Source of the DNA: Mangrovibacter phragmitis
GTDB taxonomy: Bacteria > Pseudomonadota > Gammaproteobacteria > Enterobacterales > Enterobacteriaceae
Reading direction: 5' to 3'
DNA length: 64,000 nt
NCBI RefSeq assembly: GCF_001655675.1
Contig: NZ_LYRP01000007.1
Coordinates: 24,434-88,433 of the forward strand
Position numbers and translations under genes: made by a program. This document shows, one piece after another, positions 39,596 to 48,306 of the stretch. The number at the start of each line of letters is the position of its first letter. Within the stretch, counting starts at the first letter, position 1. The notes below the pieces were generated by a model that was not told where the DNA came from, made no database searches, and saw only the letters and a program-made list of their open reading frames with translations.

Positions 39596-40903
39596 TTATT
39601 TAATCAACCCCATCAGTTGGGGCACTGTCATGGAAATGGCCGGGATGTAAGTCACCAGCATCAAGACGCCGACTATCACCACGAAGAAGGGCAGCAGGGT
39701 TTTCACCACCGCATCAATGGAAATTCCACTCACTTTGCACCCGGTAAACAGAATTGGCCCGACAGGTGGCGTAATAGTCCCGAGAGACAGGTTAAACACC
39801 AGCAGGATGCCAAATTGTACCGGATCCATCCCCAGGCTCGTGCAGATGGGCAGAAAGATAGGTGTAAAGATCAGTACCGCTGGGGTGGGATCCATAAAAG
39901 TACCCACGAACAACAATACGACGTTAATGATCAGCAAGATAATGACAGGGTTACTGGTCAGTGAGAGGAGCGAGTCAGCAATCATGCCGGGGATCTGGGT
40001 AAATGCCATCACCCAGGACATAATCGACGATGTTGCCAGCATAAAGATAACAATTGCCGACATTTTTGCTGTGCTCAGAAAAATAGCCGGTAAGGTTCTG
40101 ACATCCAGAGAGCGGTAGCACAGGCTCAAGAACAGTGAATACACAACGGCAATTGCCGAGGCTTCTGTTGCCGTAAATACGCCACCCAGAATTCCGCCAA
40201 TCACGACCACAATCATGGATAAACTGGGAATAGCGTCCACCGCCACTTTCAGGCATTCCCGCAATGACATGGTGTGGCGCAGTACGTAACCCCGGCGCTT
40301 TGCCATAAAGCCCGCCACCAGCATCACACCAAGCCCCCACAAAATACCGGGAACATAGCCTCCCATAAACAGCGCGGAAATCGACACGCTCCCGGCCACT
40401 GTTGCGTAGACAATCAGCGTGTTACTGGGTGGGATCAACATGCCCGTTGGTGCAGATGCAATATTCACCGCGGTACTGAACGCCGGGTCATAGCCTTCTT
40501 TGCGCTGAATCGGCGACATAATGCCACCAACCGCCGCGGCCGATGCCACACCTGAGCCGCTAATCGAGCCGAACAACATATTGGAGACAATATTGGTTTG
40601 CGCCAGTGAACCGGGCAAAAAGCCGCTGAAAATTTTGGAGAAATTAATCAGCCGAATAGCTATCCCGCCGTTATTCATAATGTTGCCTGCCAGAATAAAG
40701 AAGGGAATAGCCAGCAGTGCAAACGAATCAAGGCCAACAAAAATACGCTGGGCAGAGGTAATCATCGCGCCTTTCATGGGCAAAATGACCAGCATTGCCC
40801 CAAACGAAGAGATCCCCACACTAATACTGATGGGCGCGCCAATAACCAGGAAAAACACCGTGCCACAAAACATGATTAATGCTGCAATCAGGGCTATATC
40901 CAT
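39596..40903 (-). CDS. TRAP transporter large permease (DctM/SiaM family)
   Basis: The 435-residue protein is highly hydrophobic with about twelve membrane helices and conserved DctM blocks. These include GIAIRLINFSKIFSGFLPGS, FGSISGSGVASAAAVGGIM and LIPPSNTLIVYATVAGSVSI. The last part, FNLSLGTITPPVGPILFTGC, is also typical. It forms the sodium-driven translocation subunit with the small DctQ subunit. The start lies 4 bp after the dctQ stop. The substrate is inferred only from kduI, and is probably a uronate or its keto derivative. Confidence 0.92.
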   Translation of the reverse strand: MDIALIAALIMFCGTVFFLVIGAPISISVGISSFGAMLVILPMKGAMITSAQRIFVGLDSFALLAIPFFILAGNIMNNGGIAIRLINFSKIFSGFLPGSLAQTNIVSNMLFGSISGSGVASAAAVGGIMSPIQRKEGYDPAFSTAVNIASAPTGMLIPPSNTLIVYATVAGSVSISALFMGGYVPGILWGLGVMLVAGFMAKRRGYVLRHTMSLRECLKVAVDAIPSLSMIVVVIGGILGGVFTATEASAIAVVYSLFLSLCYRSLDVRTLPAIFLSTAKMSAIVIFMLATSSIMSWVMAFTQIPGMIADSLLSLTSNPVIILLIINVVLLFVGTFMDPTPAVLIFTPIFLPICTSLGMDPVQFGILLVFNLSLGTITPPVGPILFTGCKVSGISIDAVVKTLLPFFVVIVGVLMLVTYIPAISMTVPQLMGLIK

Positions 40904-40906
40904 TGT

Positions 40907-41416
40907 TTATTCCTCCCCGCCTGGTACGCTGTTCAGCGTGTTCAGGCGCCGGAACAGGTGAATTTCGTTGTACAGGAAATAGAAAACAATCAGCCCGCCA
41001 CTCAATGGAATGGCGCTGTAAATGTACCCCATGGGAATTTGCAGGGCGGAATCCAGTTGCCACATTTGCCGCAACACGGTGTACCAGCCGCCAATTATCA
41101 TGACGGTGAAAGTAAAAACAGCGATAGCCAGTTCGGTAAACATGTCAGTAATAATTTTCACCCGTGGGGAAAACTTTTCTTTAATAAAGCTGATAGCCAT
41201 ATGTTCACGCAGCCCAAACACATAAGCGCTGCCAAACAAAATGAGCCAGATAAACAGGTAGCGCGATAATATTTCGCTGACAGCGCTGGGGCTGTTAAAT
41301 AAATAGCGGGTAATTACCTGCCAGGTGATCAGCACTGTCATCATGCCGACAATGCCGATACAAACCCAGGCGACGAAGGTATCAAGGTATTTTTTGAACG
41401 TCTCGAGCACCGCCAT
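40907..41416 (-). CDS. TRAP transporter small permease (DctQ family)
   Basis: The 169-residue protein has four membrane helices and the DctQ motif ITRYLFNSPSAVSEILSRYL, followed by SAYVFGLREHMAISFIKEKF. DctQ supports and interacts with DctM in the inner membrane. The ATG at 41416 begins MAVLETFKKYLDTFVAWVCI. It lies between the binding protein gene (62-bp gap with a hairpin) and dctM (4-bp gap). Confidence 0.92.
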   Translation of the reverse strand: MAVLETFKKYLDTFVAWVCIGIVGMMTVLITWQVITRYLFNSPSAVSEILSRYLFIWLILFGSAYVFGLREHMAISFIKEKFSPRVKIITDMFTELAIAVFTFTVMIIGGWYTVLRQMWQLDSALQIPMGYIYSAIPLSGGLIVFYFLYNEIHLFRRLNTLNSVPGGEE

Positions 41417-41445
41417 GGCTTATGTTCCTTTGTCGATAACGGCAA

Positions 41446-41469
41446 CCCGGCAAGCGCTGGCTTACCGGG
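41446..41469. repeat. Hairpin between dctP and dctQ
   Basis: CCCGGCAAG and CTTACCGGG pair with one mismatch around a 6-nt loop. It lies 10 bp downstream of dctP on the minus strand. Such hairpins often allow more binding-protein mRNA than permease mRNA. Confidence 0.5.
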
Positions 41470-41478
41470 CGAGGGAGT

Positions 41479-42468
41479 TTACTGAAGTGCGACAACTTTT
41501 TCGTAGAGCGCTTTTTGTTCCGGTGTTTTCACCAGTTCAGTTTGCAGGCCTTTGCAATTTTCCTGGAACGGCTGGATATTCACTTCATTGAATTTCGCGC
41601 CTTTTTCTTCCGCTACTTTTTTGGCCTGCTCAATCTGCTCAGCCCACAGGCGGAATTCTGTCAGCGTGCTTTCTTTTGCCAGCTTGCGTAACGTTTCCTG
41701 ATCCTGTTTTGACATGCTTTCCAGGAAATCGGTGCTGACAACAACAAGGTCCGGCACCATCAGGTGGCGTGTGGCAGAGAAATAAGGCGCAACTTCATAC
41801 TGCTTAAGGTCGGCATAGGTGATTTCATTGTTTTCTGCACCATCCAGTACGCCCTGTTGAATAGCGGTGTAGACTTCGCTCTGGCTCATAGGCACACCAG
41901 TGCCGCCCATGCAGGTCAGCATTTTCAGCATGGTGTCAGACTGCATGACACGAATTTTCTTCCCTTTCATATCGGCCGGGGTATTCACCGGACCAGCTTT
42001 GGTGTACATGCTGCGCGCCCCGGCGGTATAAGCGGTTAACACCGTAAAACCGAAACGGGAGGTGGAAGCAAATAACGGGTCCAGCACACCGGAGGTAAAG
42101 ACTTTTTCCTGGTGAGCCGGGCCGCTGTAGATATACGGCAGGCCAATCACGGTAAAGGTTTTATCGTAATTCTCCGCCAGCGGGTTCGCGACCACCGCCA
42201 TTTGCACCGCACCGTTTTGCACTAATTCCAGCGCGGCACGCTGGTCACCCAGTAATTCGTTAGGGAAGATATTCAACTGGTAACGCCCCCCGGTTTGCTG
42301 CGCCAGCTTATCGCCCAGCTCTTTCAGTGCCAGGTACTGAGGGTGCTTATCCGACTGGTTAAAAGCGGCTTTAATCTCTTTCGCGGCATGCGCCAGAGAA
42401 GAGACGCTTAACAGGCCACTTAATACCGAACACAGCGCCAGGCGTTTAAAGGTCGTTTTCGTCAACAT
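41479..42468 (-). CDS. TRAP transporter periplasmic binding protein (DctP family)
   Basis: The 329-residue precursor has a signal peptide ending SSLAHAA, then the family start KEIKAAFNQSDKHPQYLALK. Core blocks are GGRYQLNIFPNELLGDQRAA, the arginine-bearing KGKKIRVMQSDTMLKMLTCM, and VYTAIQQGVLDGAENNEITY. A basic residue in the IRVMQS strand pairs with the substrate carboxylate in this family. It probably binds a hexuronate or deoxyketouronate, inferred from neighbours only. It is second in the kduI-dctP-dctQ-dctM run. Confidence 0.9.
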   Translation of the reverse strand: MLTKTTFKRLALCSVLSGLLSVSSLAHAAKEIKAAFNQSDKHPQYLALKELGDKLAQQTGGRYQLNIFPNELLGDQRAALELVQNGAVQMAVVANPLAENYDKTFTVIGLPYIYSGPAHQEKVFTSGVLDPLFASTSRFGFTVLTAYTAGARSMYTKAGPVNTPADMKGKKIRVMQSDTMLKMLTCMGGTGVPMSQSEVYTAIQQGVLDGAENNEITYADLKQYEVAPYFSATRHLMVPDLVVVSTDFLESMSKQDQETLRKLAKESTLTEFRLWAEQIEQAKKVAEEKGAKFNEVNIQPFQENCKGLQTELVKTPEQKALYEKVVALQ

Positions 42469-42528
42469 AATCGGGTCTCCATCAGAGGTTTTAATCAGTC
42501 ATTCACTGTTATTTTGTTATCTGCGTTC

Positions 42529-43377
42529 TCAGCGCAGGTCAGTCATGGCAACAAAATCCATGTCATCGAAGGTTTGGTTTTCACCCGCCATTCCCCACAC
42601 AAAGCTGTACTGACGAGTGCCGCAACCAGAATGAATCGACCAACTGGGTGACAGCACCAGTTGTTTGTTACGCACCACCAGGTGGCGGGTTTCCCGGGGG
42701 TCGCCCATAAAGTGGAACACCACCTGGTCGGGTGCCATGTTGAAATAGAGGTAAGCTTCCATACGGCGGGCGTGGGTATGGGCGGGCATGGTGTTCCACA
42801 CATTGCCCGGGCGCAGATGAGTAATGCCCATGCAGAGCTGGCAGGTGGTGAGCACGTCCGGGTGCAGGTATTGGGTCAGCAGGCGCAGGTTAGCATTTTG
42901 CTGGCTGCCCAGTTCCACCTGGCGCGCCTCTTCACGTTTGATAATGCGGGAAGGCCAGCTGTGGTGAGCGGGGGCACTCAGGCAGTAAACCGCGGTTTCT
43001 GTTGGTGGGTCTTCGCTGAGTGAACGAAAGCTCACTGCCTGTGTGCCCATTCCCAGATAGAGCCCGTCAAGGTAATCCAGTTGGTAGCTGTCACCTTCGT
43101 TACATGTTACCTCAACCGGCCCCCCCAGATTCACCAGGCCCATTTCCCGGCGGGCAAGAAAAAAAGGCGTACCAAACGCTTTGGTATCAATCACTTCATC
43201 CAGTGCCAGTGGTGTTGCTTGTGGGCAGACACCAAGTGCCACCACCCGGTCTATATGGCTGTACACCACATTAATATCACCGGGGGTGAACAGGGATTCA
43301 GTAAGAAACATGTCACGCAACCGCTCGCTGTCGTAAGTGCGGACATCATCAGGATGGGTATTCCAGGCTGTTTTCAT
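42529..43377 (-). CDS. kduI: KduI, 5-keto-4-deoxyuronate isomerase
   Basis: KduI isomerises 5-keto-4-deoxyuronate to 2,5-diketo-3-deoxygluconate during breakdown of unsaturated uronates from pectin or glycosaminoglycans. The 282-residue cupin has zinc ligands H200, H202, E207 (MPAHTHARRMEAY) and H249 (WSIHSG), with the flanking ETRHLVVRN and FVWGMAGENQTFDDMD typical of the family. E. coli KduI is 278 residues. It is first in the cassette. The usual partner KduD is not in the window, so the pathway must be completed elsewhere. Confidence 0.93.
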   Translation of the reverse strand: MKTAWNTHPDDVRTYDSERLRDMFLTESLFTPGDINVVYSHIDRVVALGVCPQATPLALDEVIDTKAFGTPFFLARREMGLVNLGGPVEVTCNEGDSYQLDYLDGLYLGMGTQAVSFRSLSEDPPTETAVYCLSAPAHHSWPSRIIKREEARQVELGSQQNANLRLLTQYLHPDVLTTCQLCMGITHLRPGNVWNTMPAHTHARRMEAYLYFNMAPDQVVFHFMGDPRETRHLVVRNKQLVLSPSWSIHSGCGTRQYSFVWGMAGENQTFDDMDFVAMTDLR

Positions 43378-43411
43378 CGGGGTCTCCTTGGTTGGATTTC
43401 AGTGTAAAAAC

Positions 43412-43447
43412 TATTCATAGGTGATCAACAAGATTTATATATGAATA
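43412..43447. promoter_or_regulatory. Inverted repeat in the kduI promoter region (candidate operator)
   Basis: TATTCATA (43412-43419) and TATGAATA (43440-43447) form a perfect 8-bp inverted repeat with centres 28 bp apart, 35 bp upstream of kduI. It could be the operator of the IclR-family regulator. It does not match the KdgR consensus. Confidence 0.35.
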
Positions 43448-43627
43448 ATCAAACCTGTGAATACCGGCCCTCTTTTTAATAGCCAGAAAAAACACACAGA
43501 GCTGTTGATAAAACAAACAGGAATAACGACCGGTCTGGAGAGGAAAACAACCCGGTTAAAAATACGGAGGGAGCACTTCTGAACGGCGGGTTACTCGGCG
43601 GAATGAAAAATCCACAATCAAAGAGCG

Positions 43628-43656
43628 TTGACAATGTTCGCTGAACGAATTATTTC
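43628..43656 (+). promoter_or_regulatory. Probable lysC promoter
   Basis: A consensus -35 TTGACA at 43628-43633 is followed after 17 bp by TATTTC as a poor -10. It lies just upstream of the lysine riboswitch, where the E. coli lysC promoter sits. Confidence 0.55.
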
Positions 43657-43690
43657 TATTAGCGCTACTTATGCGAAGTGATTCGTGTAA

Positions 43691-43878
43691 GCCAGAAGAG
43701 GCGCGCCGCCCAGGTATTATGTCTGAGTAACCAGTACGAAGACGGCATAAGAGGGGGAGCGGCGCCGAGGTAACACGTATCTGGTTGTATGTGTTATCGG
43801 CTGCAGGGGCTGAATCCCCTGGGTTGTCACCAGAAACGTCCGGCAGTCGTTCGTTTCGCAAGGTGGGGCGCTTCTGGG
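43691..43878 (+). ncRNA. Lysine riboswitch (L box) of lysC
   Basis: The leader carries the conserved lysine-riboswitch blocks in order: GCCAGAAGAGGCGCG at the 5' side, GAGGGGGAGCGGCGCCGAGG, CAGGGGCTGAATCCCCTGGG, and GTTGTCACCAGAAACG. The closing strand is GCGCTTCTGG. The outer GCCAGAAG pairs with CTTCTGG to form P1. The arrangement matches the E. coli lysC leader. Lysine binding should hide the lysC ribosome site and reduce aspartokinase III. About 155 nt of expression platform follow before the ATG. Confidence 0.95.
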
Positions 43879-44035
43879 TGTATCGTAGTGCTTGTTTTAA
43901 CCTGTCTACGTCTCCCGTTTATCGCTCTTCCCTTGTGCCAAGGCTGATGAAATACCCGCGGCTTCCTGTTTAGTCCACATGGAATGCCGGGTATAAAGAT
44001 ATTGCCACCTCAAGTGGCCCTGACACGAGGTTATA

Positions 44036-45397
44036 ATGACTCACGCACTTTCCCAGACAGTGGTTGCCAAATTCGGTGGTACCAGTGTCGCTGATTTCGA
44101 TGCCATGAATCACAGCGCTGATGTCGTGCTGGCAAACAAACAGGTACGCCTGGTTGTTTTGTCTGCATCTGCTGGCGTCACCAACTTACTGGTTGCCCTG
44201 TCTGAAGGACTGGAAGCAACAGAACGTTTTGTTAAGCTGGATGCCATTCGTAAGATTCAATACGATATTCTTGAGCGCCTCGCCAACCCGCTGGTCATTC
44301 GCGAAGAGATAGATCGCCTGCTTGAAAATATTACCACGCTTGCCGAAGCCGCCTCACTGGCGACATCCAACGCACTCACTGATGAACTGGTCAGCCATGG
44401 TGAGTTGATGTCCACGCTGTTATTTGTGGAAGTATTGCGTGAGCGTGGTGAAGAAGTGCAATGGTTTGATGTGCGTAAAGTCATGCGTACCAGTGACCGG
44501 TTTGGTAAAGCCGAGCCCGATATTGCGGTACTGGCGGAACTGGCGCAAACCCACTTGCAGCCTCGTCTGGTTGAATCACTGGTCATCACTCAAGGGTTTA
44601 TTGGCAGCGAACCAAAAGGCCGCACTACGACGCTTGGCCGTGGCGGCAGTGACTACACAGCCGCACTGCTTGGTGAAGCGCTGCATTTAAGCCAGGTGGA
44701 TATCTGGACTGATGTTCCCGGTATTTATACTACCGACCCGCGTGTCGTACCTGCGGCGAAACGCATAGATAAAATTGCGTTTGAAGAAGCCGCTGAAATG
44801 GCAACTTTTGGTGCCAAAGTACTGCACCCGGCCACCTTACTGCCTGCGGTACGCAGCGAAATCCCGGTGTTTGTTGGTTGCAGTAAAGACCCGGCGGCTG
44901 GCGGAACCATGGTCTGCGGCACCACCGAAAACCCGCCATTATTCCGGGCGCTGGCGCTGCGCCGCCGCCAGACATTACTCACCTTACACAGCCTGAGCAT
45001 GTTGCATTCCCGTGGTTTTCTGGCTGAGGTATTTACCATTCTGGCGCGCCATAATATTTCAGTTGATTTAATCACTACCTCTGAAGTCAGTGTGGCTATC
45101 ACGCTGGATACCACCGGCTCAACCTCAACGGGGGATTCTCTGTTAACCACCGGGCTGCTGACCGAGTTGTCGTCATTATGCCGGGTCGAAGTTGAAGAGA
45201 ACCTGGCATTGGTGGCATTGATTGGCAATGAGTTGTCTAAAGCCTGCGGTGTTGGCAAAGAGGTATTTGGTGTCCTGGAACCTTTCAACATTCGCATGAT
45301 TTGCTATGGTGCATCCAGCCACAACTTGTGCTTTTTGGTGCCTGGCGGTGAAGCCGAAGATGTGGTGCGCAAGCTGCACCGTAATCTTTTCGAATAA
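44036..45397 (+). CDS. lysC: LysC, lysine-sensitive aspartokinase III
   Basis: LysC phosphorylates aspartate, the first step to lysine, threonine and methionine, and is inhibited by lysine. The 453-residue protein has the kinase start VVAKFGGTSVADFDAMN, the block GFIGSEPKGRTTTLGRGGSD and the C-terminal ACT domains (HSRGFLAEVFTILARHNISV, NISVDLITTSEVSVAIT). E. coli LysC is 449 residues; the difference is the first few residues. Its ribosome site ACGAGG is in the riboswitch expression platform. A terminator follows. Confidence 0.97.
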   Translation: MTHALSQTVVAKFGGTSVADFDAMNHSADVVLANKQVRLVVLSASAGVTNLLVALSEGLEATERFVKLDAIRKIQYDILERLANPLVIREEIDRLLENITTLAEAASLATSNALTDELVSHGELMSTLLFVEVLRERGEEVQWFDVRKVMRTSDRFGKAEPDIAVLAELAQTHLQPRLVESLVITQGFIGSEPKGRTTTLGRGGSDYTAALLGEALHLSQVDIWTDVPGIYTTDPRVVPAAKRIDKIAFEEAAEMATFGAKVLHPATLLPAVRSEIPVFVGCSKDPAAGGTMVCGTTENPPLFRALALRRRQTLLTLHSLSMLHSRGFLAEVFTILARHNISVDLITTSEVSVAITLDTTGSTSTGDSLLTTGLLTELSSLCRVEVEENLALVALIGNELSKACGVGKEVFGVLEPFNIRMICYGASSHNLCFLVPGGEAEDVVRKLHRNLFE

Positions 45398-45424
45398 ACA
45401 TCAGGCTCAACCCGCTATTTTTCC

Positions 45425-45450
45425 CAGGGCGCATCAGCGCCCTGTTTGTT
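45425..45450 (+). terminator. Intrinsic terminator of lysC
   Basis: CAGGGCGC and GCGCCCTG form an 8-bp stem with a 4-nt loop, followed by TTTGTT, 28 bp after the lysC stop. Confidence 0.88.
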
Positions 45451-45524
45451 AGTGAATAGCGGCAAAAAATATAAGAAACACCCAATAAAAACACTATAAA
45501 CACCACAACCTGCAAGGAAAAACC

Positions 45525-46457
45525 ATGTTAACTGTTCTCACGCGGCTGTTCCCACTTTGGGCCGTACTGCTTTCTGTTATGGCGTATTACACGCCTGCCA
45601 CGTTCACACCCATTGGCCCCTGGATTACCACGTTGTTGATGCTGATTATGCTTGGCATGGGCGTGCACCTGAAGATGGATGATTTCAAGCGTGTGCTGTC
45701 ACGCCCGGCACCAGTTGCTGCCGGGATTTTCCTGCATTACCTGGTTATGCCGTTAGCCGCCTGGGCACTGGCCAAACTGTTCCAGATGCCACCCGACCTG
45801 GCTGCCGGGATGATTCTGGTTGGCAGTGTTGCCAGTGGCACGGCTTCGAATGTGATGATCTTTCTGGCAAAAGGCGATGTGGCGTTGTCTGTCACTATTT
45901 CGTCTGTTTCCACTCTGGTGGGCGTATTTGCCACACCGCTGCTGACCCGGCTGTATGTTGCTGCCGATATTCAGGTGGATATCGCAGGCATGCTGCTGAG
46001 TATCCTGAAAATCGTCATCATCCCAATTGCGCTGGGACTGGTCATTCACCATACTCTGCCACGGCTGGTCAAAGCCATTGAGCCCTGGCTACCCGCGTTC
46101 TCGATGGTGTGTATTCTCGCCATTATTACTGCGGTGGTGGCAGGTAGCGCGGCAAACATTGCCTCGGTTGGCCTGGTGGTGATTGTGGCCGTTATTCTGC
46201 ATAACGCGATTGGGTTGCTGGGTGGTTACTGGGGCGGGCGGCTGTTTGGTTTCGATGAATCCACCTGCCGTACTCTGGCGCTGGAAGTCGGTATGCAGAA
46301 CTCTGGCCTGGCTGCGGCTCTGGGGAAAATTTACTTTACGCCGCTGGCCGCATTGCCTGGCGCTCTGTTTTCCGTGTGGCATAACCTGTCCGGGTCGTTG
46401 CTGGCGGGTTACTGGTCCGGGAAGCCGGTAAAACAGAAAACAGAAGCCCAAAAATAA
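45525..46457 (+). CDS. panS: PanS-like BASS-family transporter (ketopantoate/pantoate)
   Basis: The 310-residue protein has about ten membrane segments and the bile-acid/sodium symporter fold. Diagnostic blocks are [40 protein letters not shown] and [20 protein letters not shown]. Salmonella PanS, a BASS protein importing pantothenate precursors, has a similar sequence and lies close to lysC, as far as I recall. The assignment is therefore by homology and synteny. It starts behind AAGGAAA and has no co-directional partner. Confidence 0.82.
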   Translation: MLTVLTRLFPLWAVLLSVMAYYTPATFTPIGPWITTLLMLIMLGMGVHLKMDDFKRVLSRPAPVAAGIFLHYLVMPLAAWALAKLFQMPPDLAAGMILVGSVASGTASNVMIFLAKGDVALSVTISSVSTLVGVFATPLLTRLYVAADIQVDIAGMLLSILKIVIIPIALGLVIHHTLPRLVKAIEPWLPAFSMVCILAIITAVVAGSAANIASVGLVVIVAVILHNAIGLLGGYWGGRLFGFDESTCRTLALEVGMQNSGLAAALGKIYFTPLAALPGALFSVWHNLSGSLLAGYWSGKPVKQKTEAQK

Positions 46458-46472
46458 CCCCGATTTCCGGGG
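46458..46472 (+). terminator. Small hairpin after panS
   Basis: CCCCG and CGGGG (46458-46472) form a short stem around a 5-nt loop, directly after the panS stop and followed by CTGTTGTTGG. It is a weak terminator candidate. Confidence 0.45.
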
Positions 46473-46488
46473 CTGTTGTTGGGTTACT

Positions 46489-46513
46489 CGCCAGGCACAA
46501 TATGTGCCTGGCG
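46489..46513. terminator. Perfect hairpin between convergent panS and yjbB
   Basis: CGCCAGGCACA and TGTGCCTGGCG form a perfect 11-bp stem with a 3-nt loop, ending 5 bp from the yjbB stop. It lacks a U-tract, so it may stabilise both mRNA ends rather than terminate. Confidence 0.6.
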
Positions 46514-46518
46514 GGCAA

Positions 46519-48147
46519 TTAACTCTCTTCGCGTTCGTCGTCGTCAGGTTGTTCCAGCACAGTGTAAGCCACTGCGCAGAACAAGGAATTCAAACGCCGC
46601 ATATCCCCCAGCAAACCAAGGTGCAGTGAACTGGTTTCAATGCTTTGCACGTTTTGCTCATGCAGGCGGTTAACATGGGCGTGAGAATAACGGCGAATCA
46701 TGATCCGCAGGCGGTGCTTGTGCCTGCGCAAGCGTCGGGCGCTGGATACGTCCCCTGAGTAAAACACCGACACGCCAAGCTTGAGGTTCTCTTCCAGTTG
46801 GTTTATCAAATTATCCAGTTCTTCCATACCTTGTGGTGAGAACGCCCGCCGGGCAGACAACGACTTATCCGCCACCTCAATCCCCATCCGTTCAATAATT
46901 TCAGCAGACTGCTGCAGGTTCATGGATGTTTCAATGATATGCGCCCAACGCCGGGATTCCTCCTCAGCCAGTTCATCTCGTGGAATACGAGCCAGATACA
47001 GCTTAATAGCGTTATGCAGTACATCAACTTCTTCCGCCAGATTACGCAATATCTTTTCCAGCCGCGGCTCGCCTTTCAGTTCTCTTTGCCACAATGAGAG
47101 CATTTGCTCCACACGGTCACCCATGCGCAGGGTCTCCCGCGACGCATTCGCCAGCGCCAGCGCAGGGGTGCTCAGGGCGGAGCTGTCCAGGTGCTTCGGC
47201 CGCACACTGTTATCCAGCTCCGGTGGTGATTTAACCAGCGTGCTGCACAACCGCGCCATCCGGTCCACAAAAGGCAGCATGGCCAGGCAACGAATCAGGT
47301 TGTAAAACACATGGAAATAAATGATAAGTTCTGAGTCAGACACTGGCAGGTGCTGCATTCCCCGGGCAAGGACATGCACAAAGGGCAGTACCAGCAGGCT
47401 GCCAATCAGTTTGAATAACAGGCTCCCCAGCGCAACCCGCCGTGCAGCGGGTGTGGCGGCACTGTTGTTAATCACCGCCAGAATGCCGGAACCCAGATTT
47501 GAACCAATCACCAGACACAGCCCAACCGGGAAAGCGATAACGCCGGTTGCGGTTAATGTGGCAGTCAGCAATACTGCCGCCAGGCTGGAATAACTGATAA
47601 TCGCAAACACCGCGCCAATTAACGCATCCAGCAAGATATCGCCGGTCAGCGAAGCGAAAATCACTTTAACGCCATAAGCCTGAGTGATGGGTGTGGCCGC
47701 CTGCACAATCAACTCCAGTGCCAACAGAATCAGCCCGAGGCCAATCCCTACCCGCCCCAGTTGCCCGGCCCGTGTTTGTTTGCGACCAAGGAAAAAGATT
47801 ACGCCAATAAATATCAGCAGCGGCGACAGCCAGGAAAGGTCAAATGTCAGAATTCGCGCCATCAGCGCAGTCCCGACATCGGCTCCCAGCACAATCACCA
47901 GGGCAGGTGCCAGAGCCACCAGGTTCTGTGAAACGAACGATGTCACCAGTAACGTAGTCGCGTTGCTACTTTGCACCAGGGCTGTAACACCAATACCCGC
48001 GCAAAACGCCATGGGTTTACGTGAAATACTGCCACTGAGCACACTGCGTAAACGCGCGCCAAACACGCGCATCACGCCGGTGCGTACAATATGTGTTCCC
48101 CATACCAGCATGGCAATCGCCGAAAGCAAATGAAGTAATGTCAGCAA
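46519..48147 (-). CDS. yjbB: YjbB, Na/Pi cotransporter family protein with PhoU-like tail
   Basis: The N-terminal 300 residues hold Na/Pi-cotransporter repeats (GVTALVQSSNATTLLVTSFV, LIGAVFAIISYSSLAAVLLT, both with the QSS-type motif). The C-terminal 230 residues are soluble and helical, related to PhoU. E. coli YjbB exports phosphate. The start is taken as a TTG at 48147, giving MLTLLHLLSAIAML as in E. coli with AGGAG at proper distance. A GTG two codons upstream overlaps that ribosome site. The 542-residue product is convergent with panS. Confidence 0.94.
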   Translation of the reverse strand: MLTLLHLLSAIAMLVWGTHIVRTGVMRVFGARLRSVLSGSISRKPMAFCAGIGVTALVQSSNATTLLVTSFVSQNLVALAPALVIVLGADVGTALMARILTFDLSWLSPLLIFIGVIFFLGRKQTRAGQLGRVGIGLGLILLALELIVQAATPITQAYGVKVIFASLTGDILLDALIGAVFAIISYSSLAAVLLTATLTATGVIAFPVGLCLVIGSNLGSGILAVINNSAATPAARRVALGSLLFKLIGSLLVLPFVHVLARGMQHLPVSDSELIIYFHVFYNLIRCLAMLPFVDRMARLCSTLVKSPPELDNSVRPKHLDSSALSTPALALANASRETLRMGDRVEQMLSLWQRELKGEPRLEKILRNLAEEVDVLHNAIKLYLARIPRDELAEEESRRWAHIIETSMNLQQSAEIIERMGIEVADKSLSARRAFSPQGMEELDNLINQLEENLKLGVSVFYSGDVSSARRLRRHKHRLRIMIRRYSHAHVNRLHEQNVQSIETSSLHLGLLGDMRRLNSLFCAVAYTVLEQPDDDEREES

Positions 48148-48306
48148 AGGCACTCCTTTTTTATTGTCAGCCGGGGTTTATACCCACCGGTCTTGTACCA
48201 TTTCATAGCAACCTGATTAATCAGTATATGTGCTGGCTTGTAAAGAAAAGACAAGGGGCAAAAGCATGGGCAGATGTGCCTGGCTTTGCCCTCCCCCGCA
48301 GGCCTG

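Noticed and set aside
44725..45297. 190-codon antisense frame inside lysC
   Set aside because: It lies entirely within a well-conserved gene on the other strand, with no ribosome site or recognisable domain.
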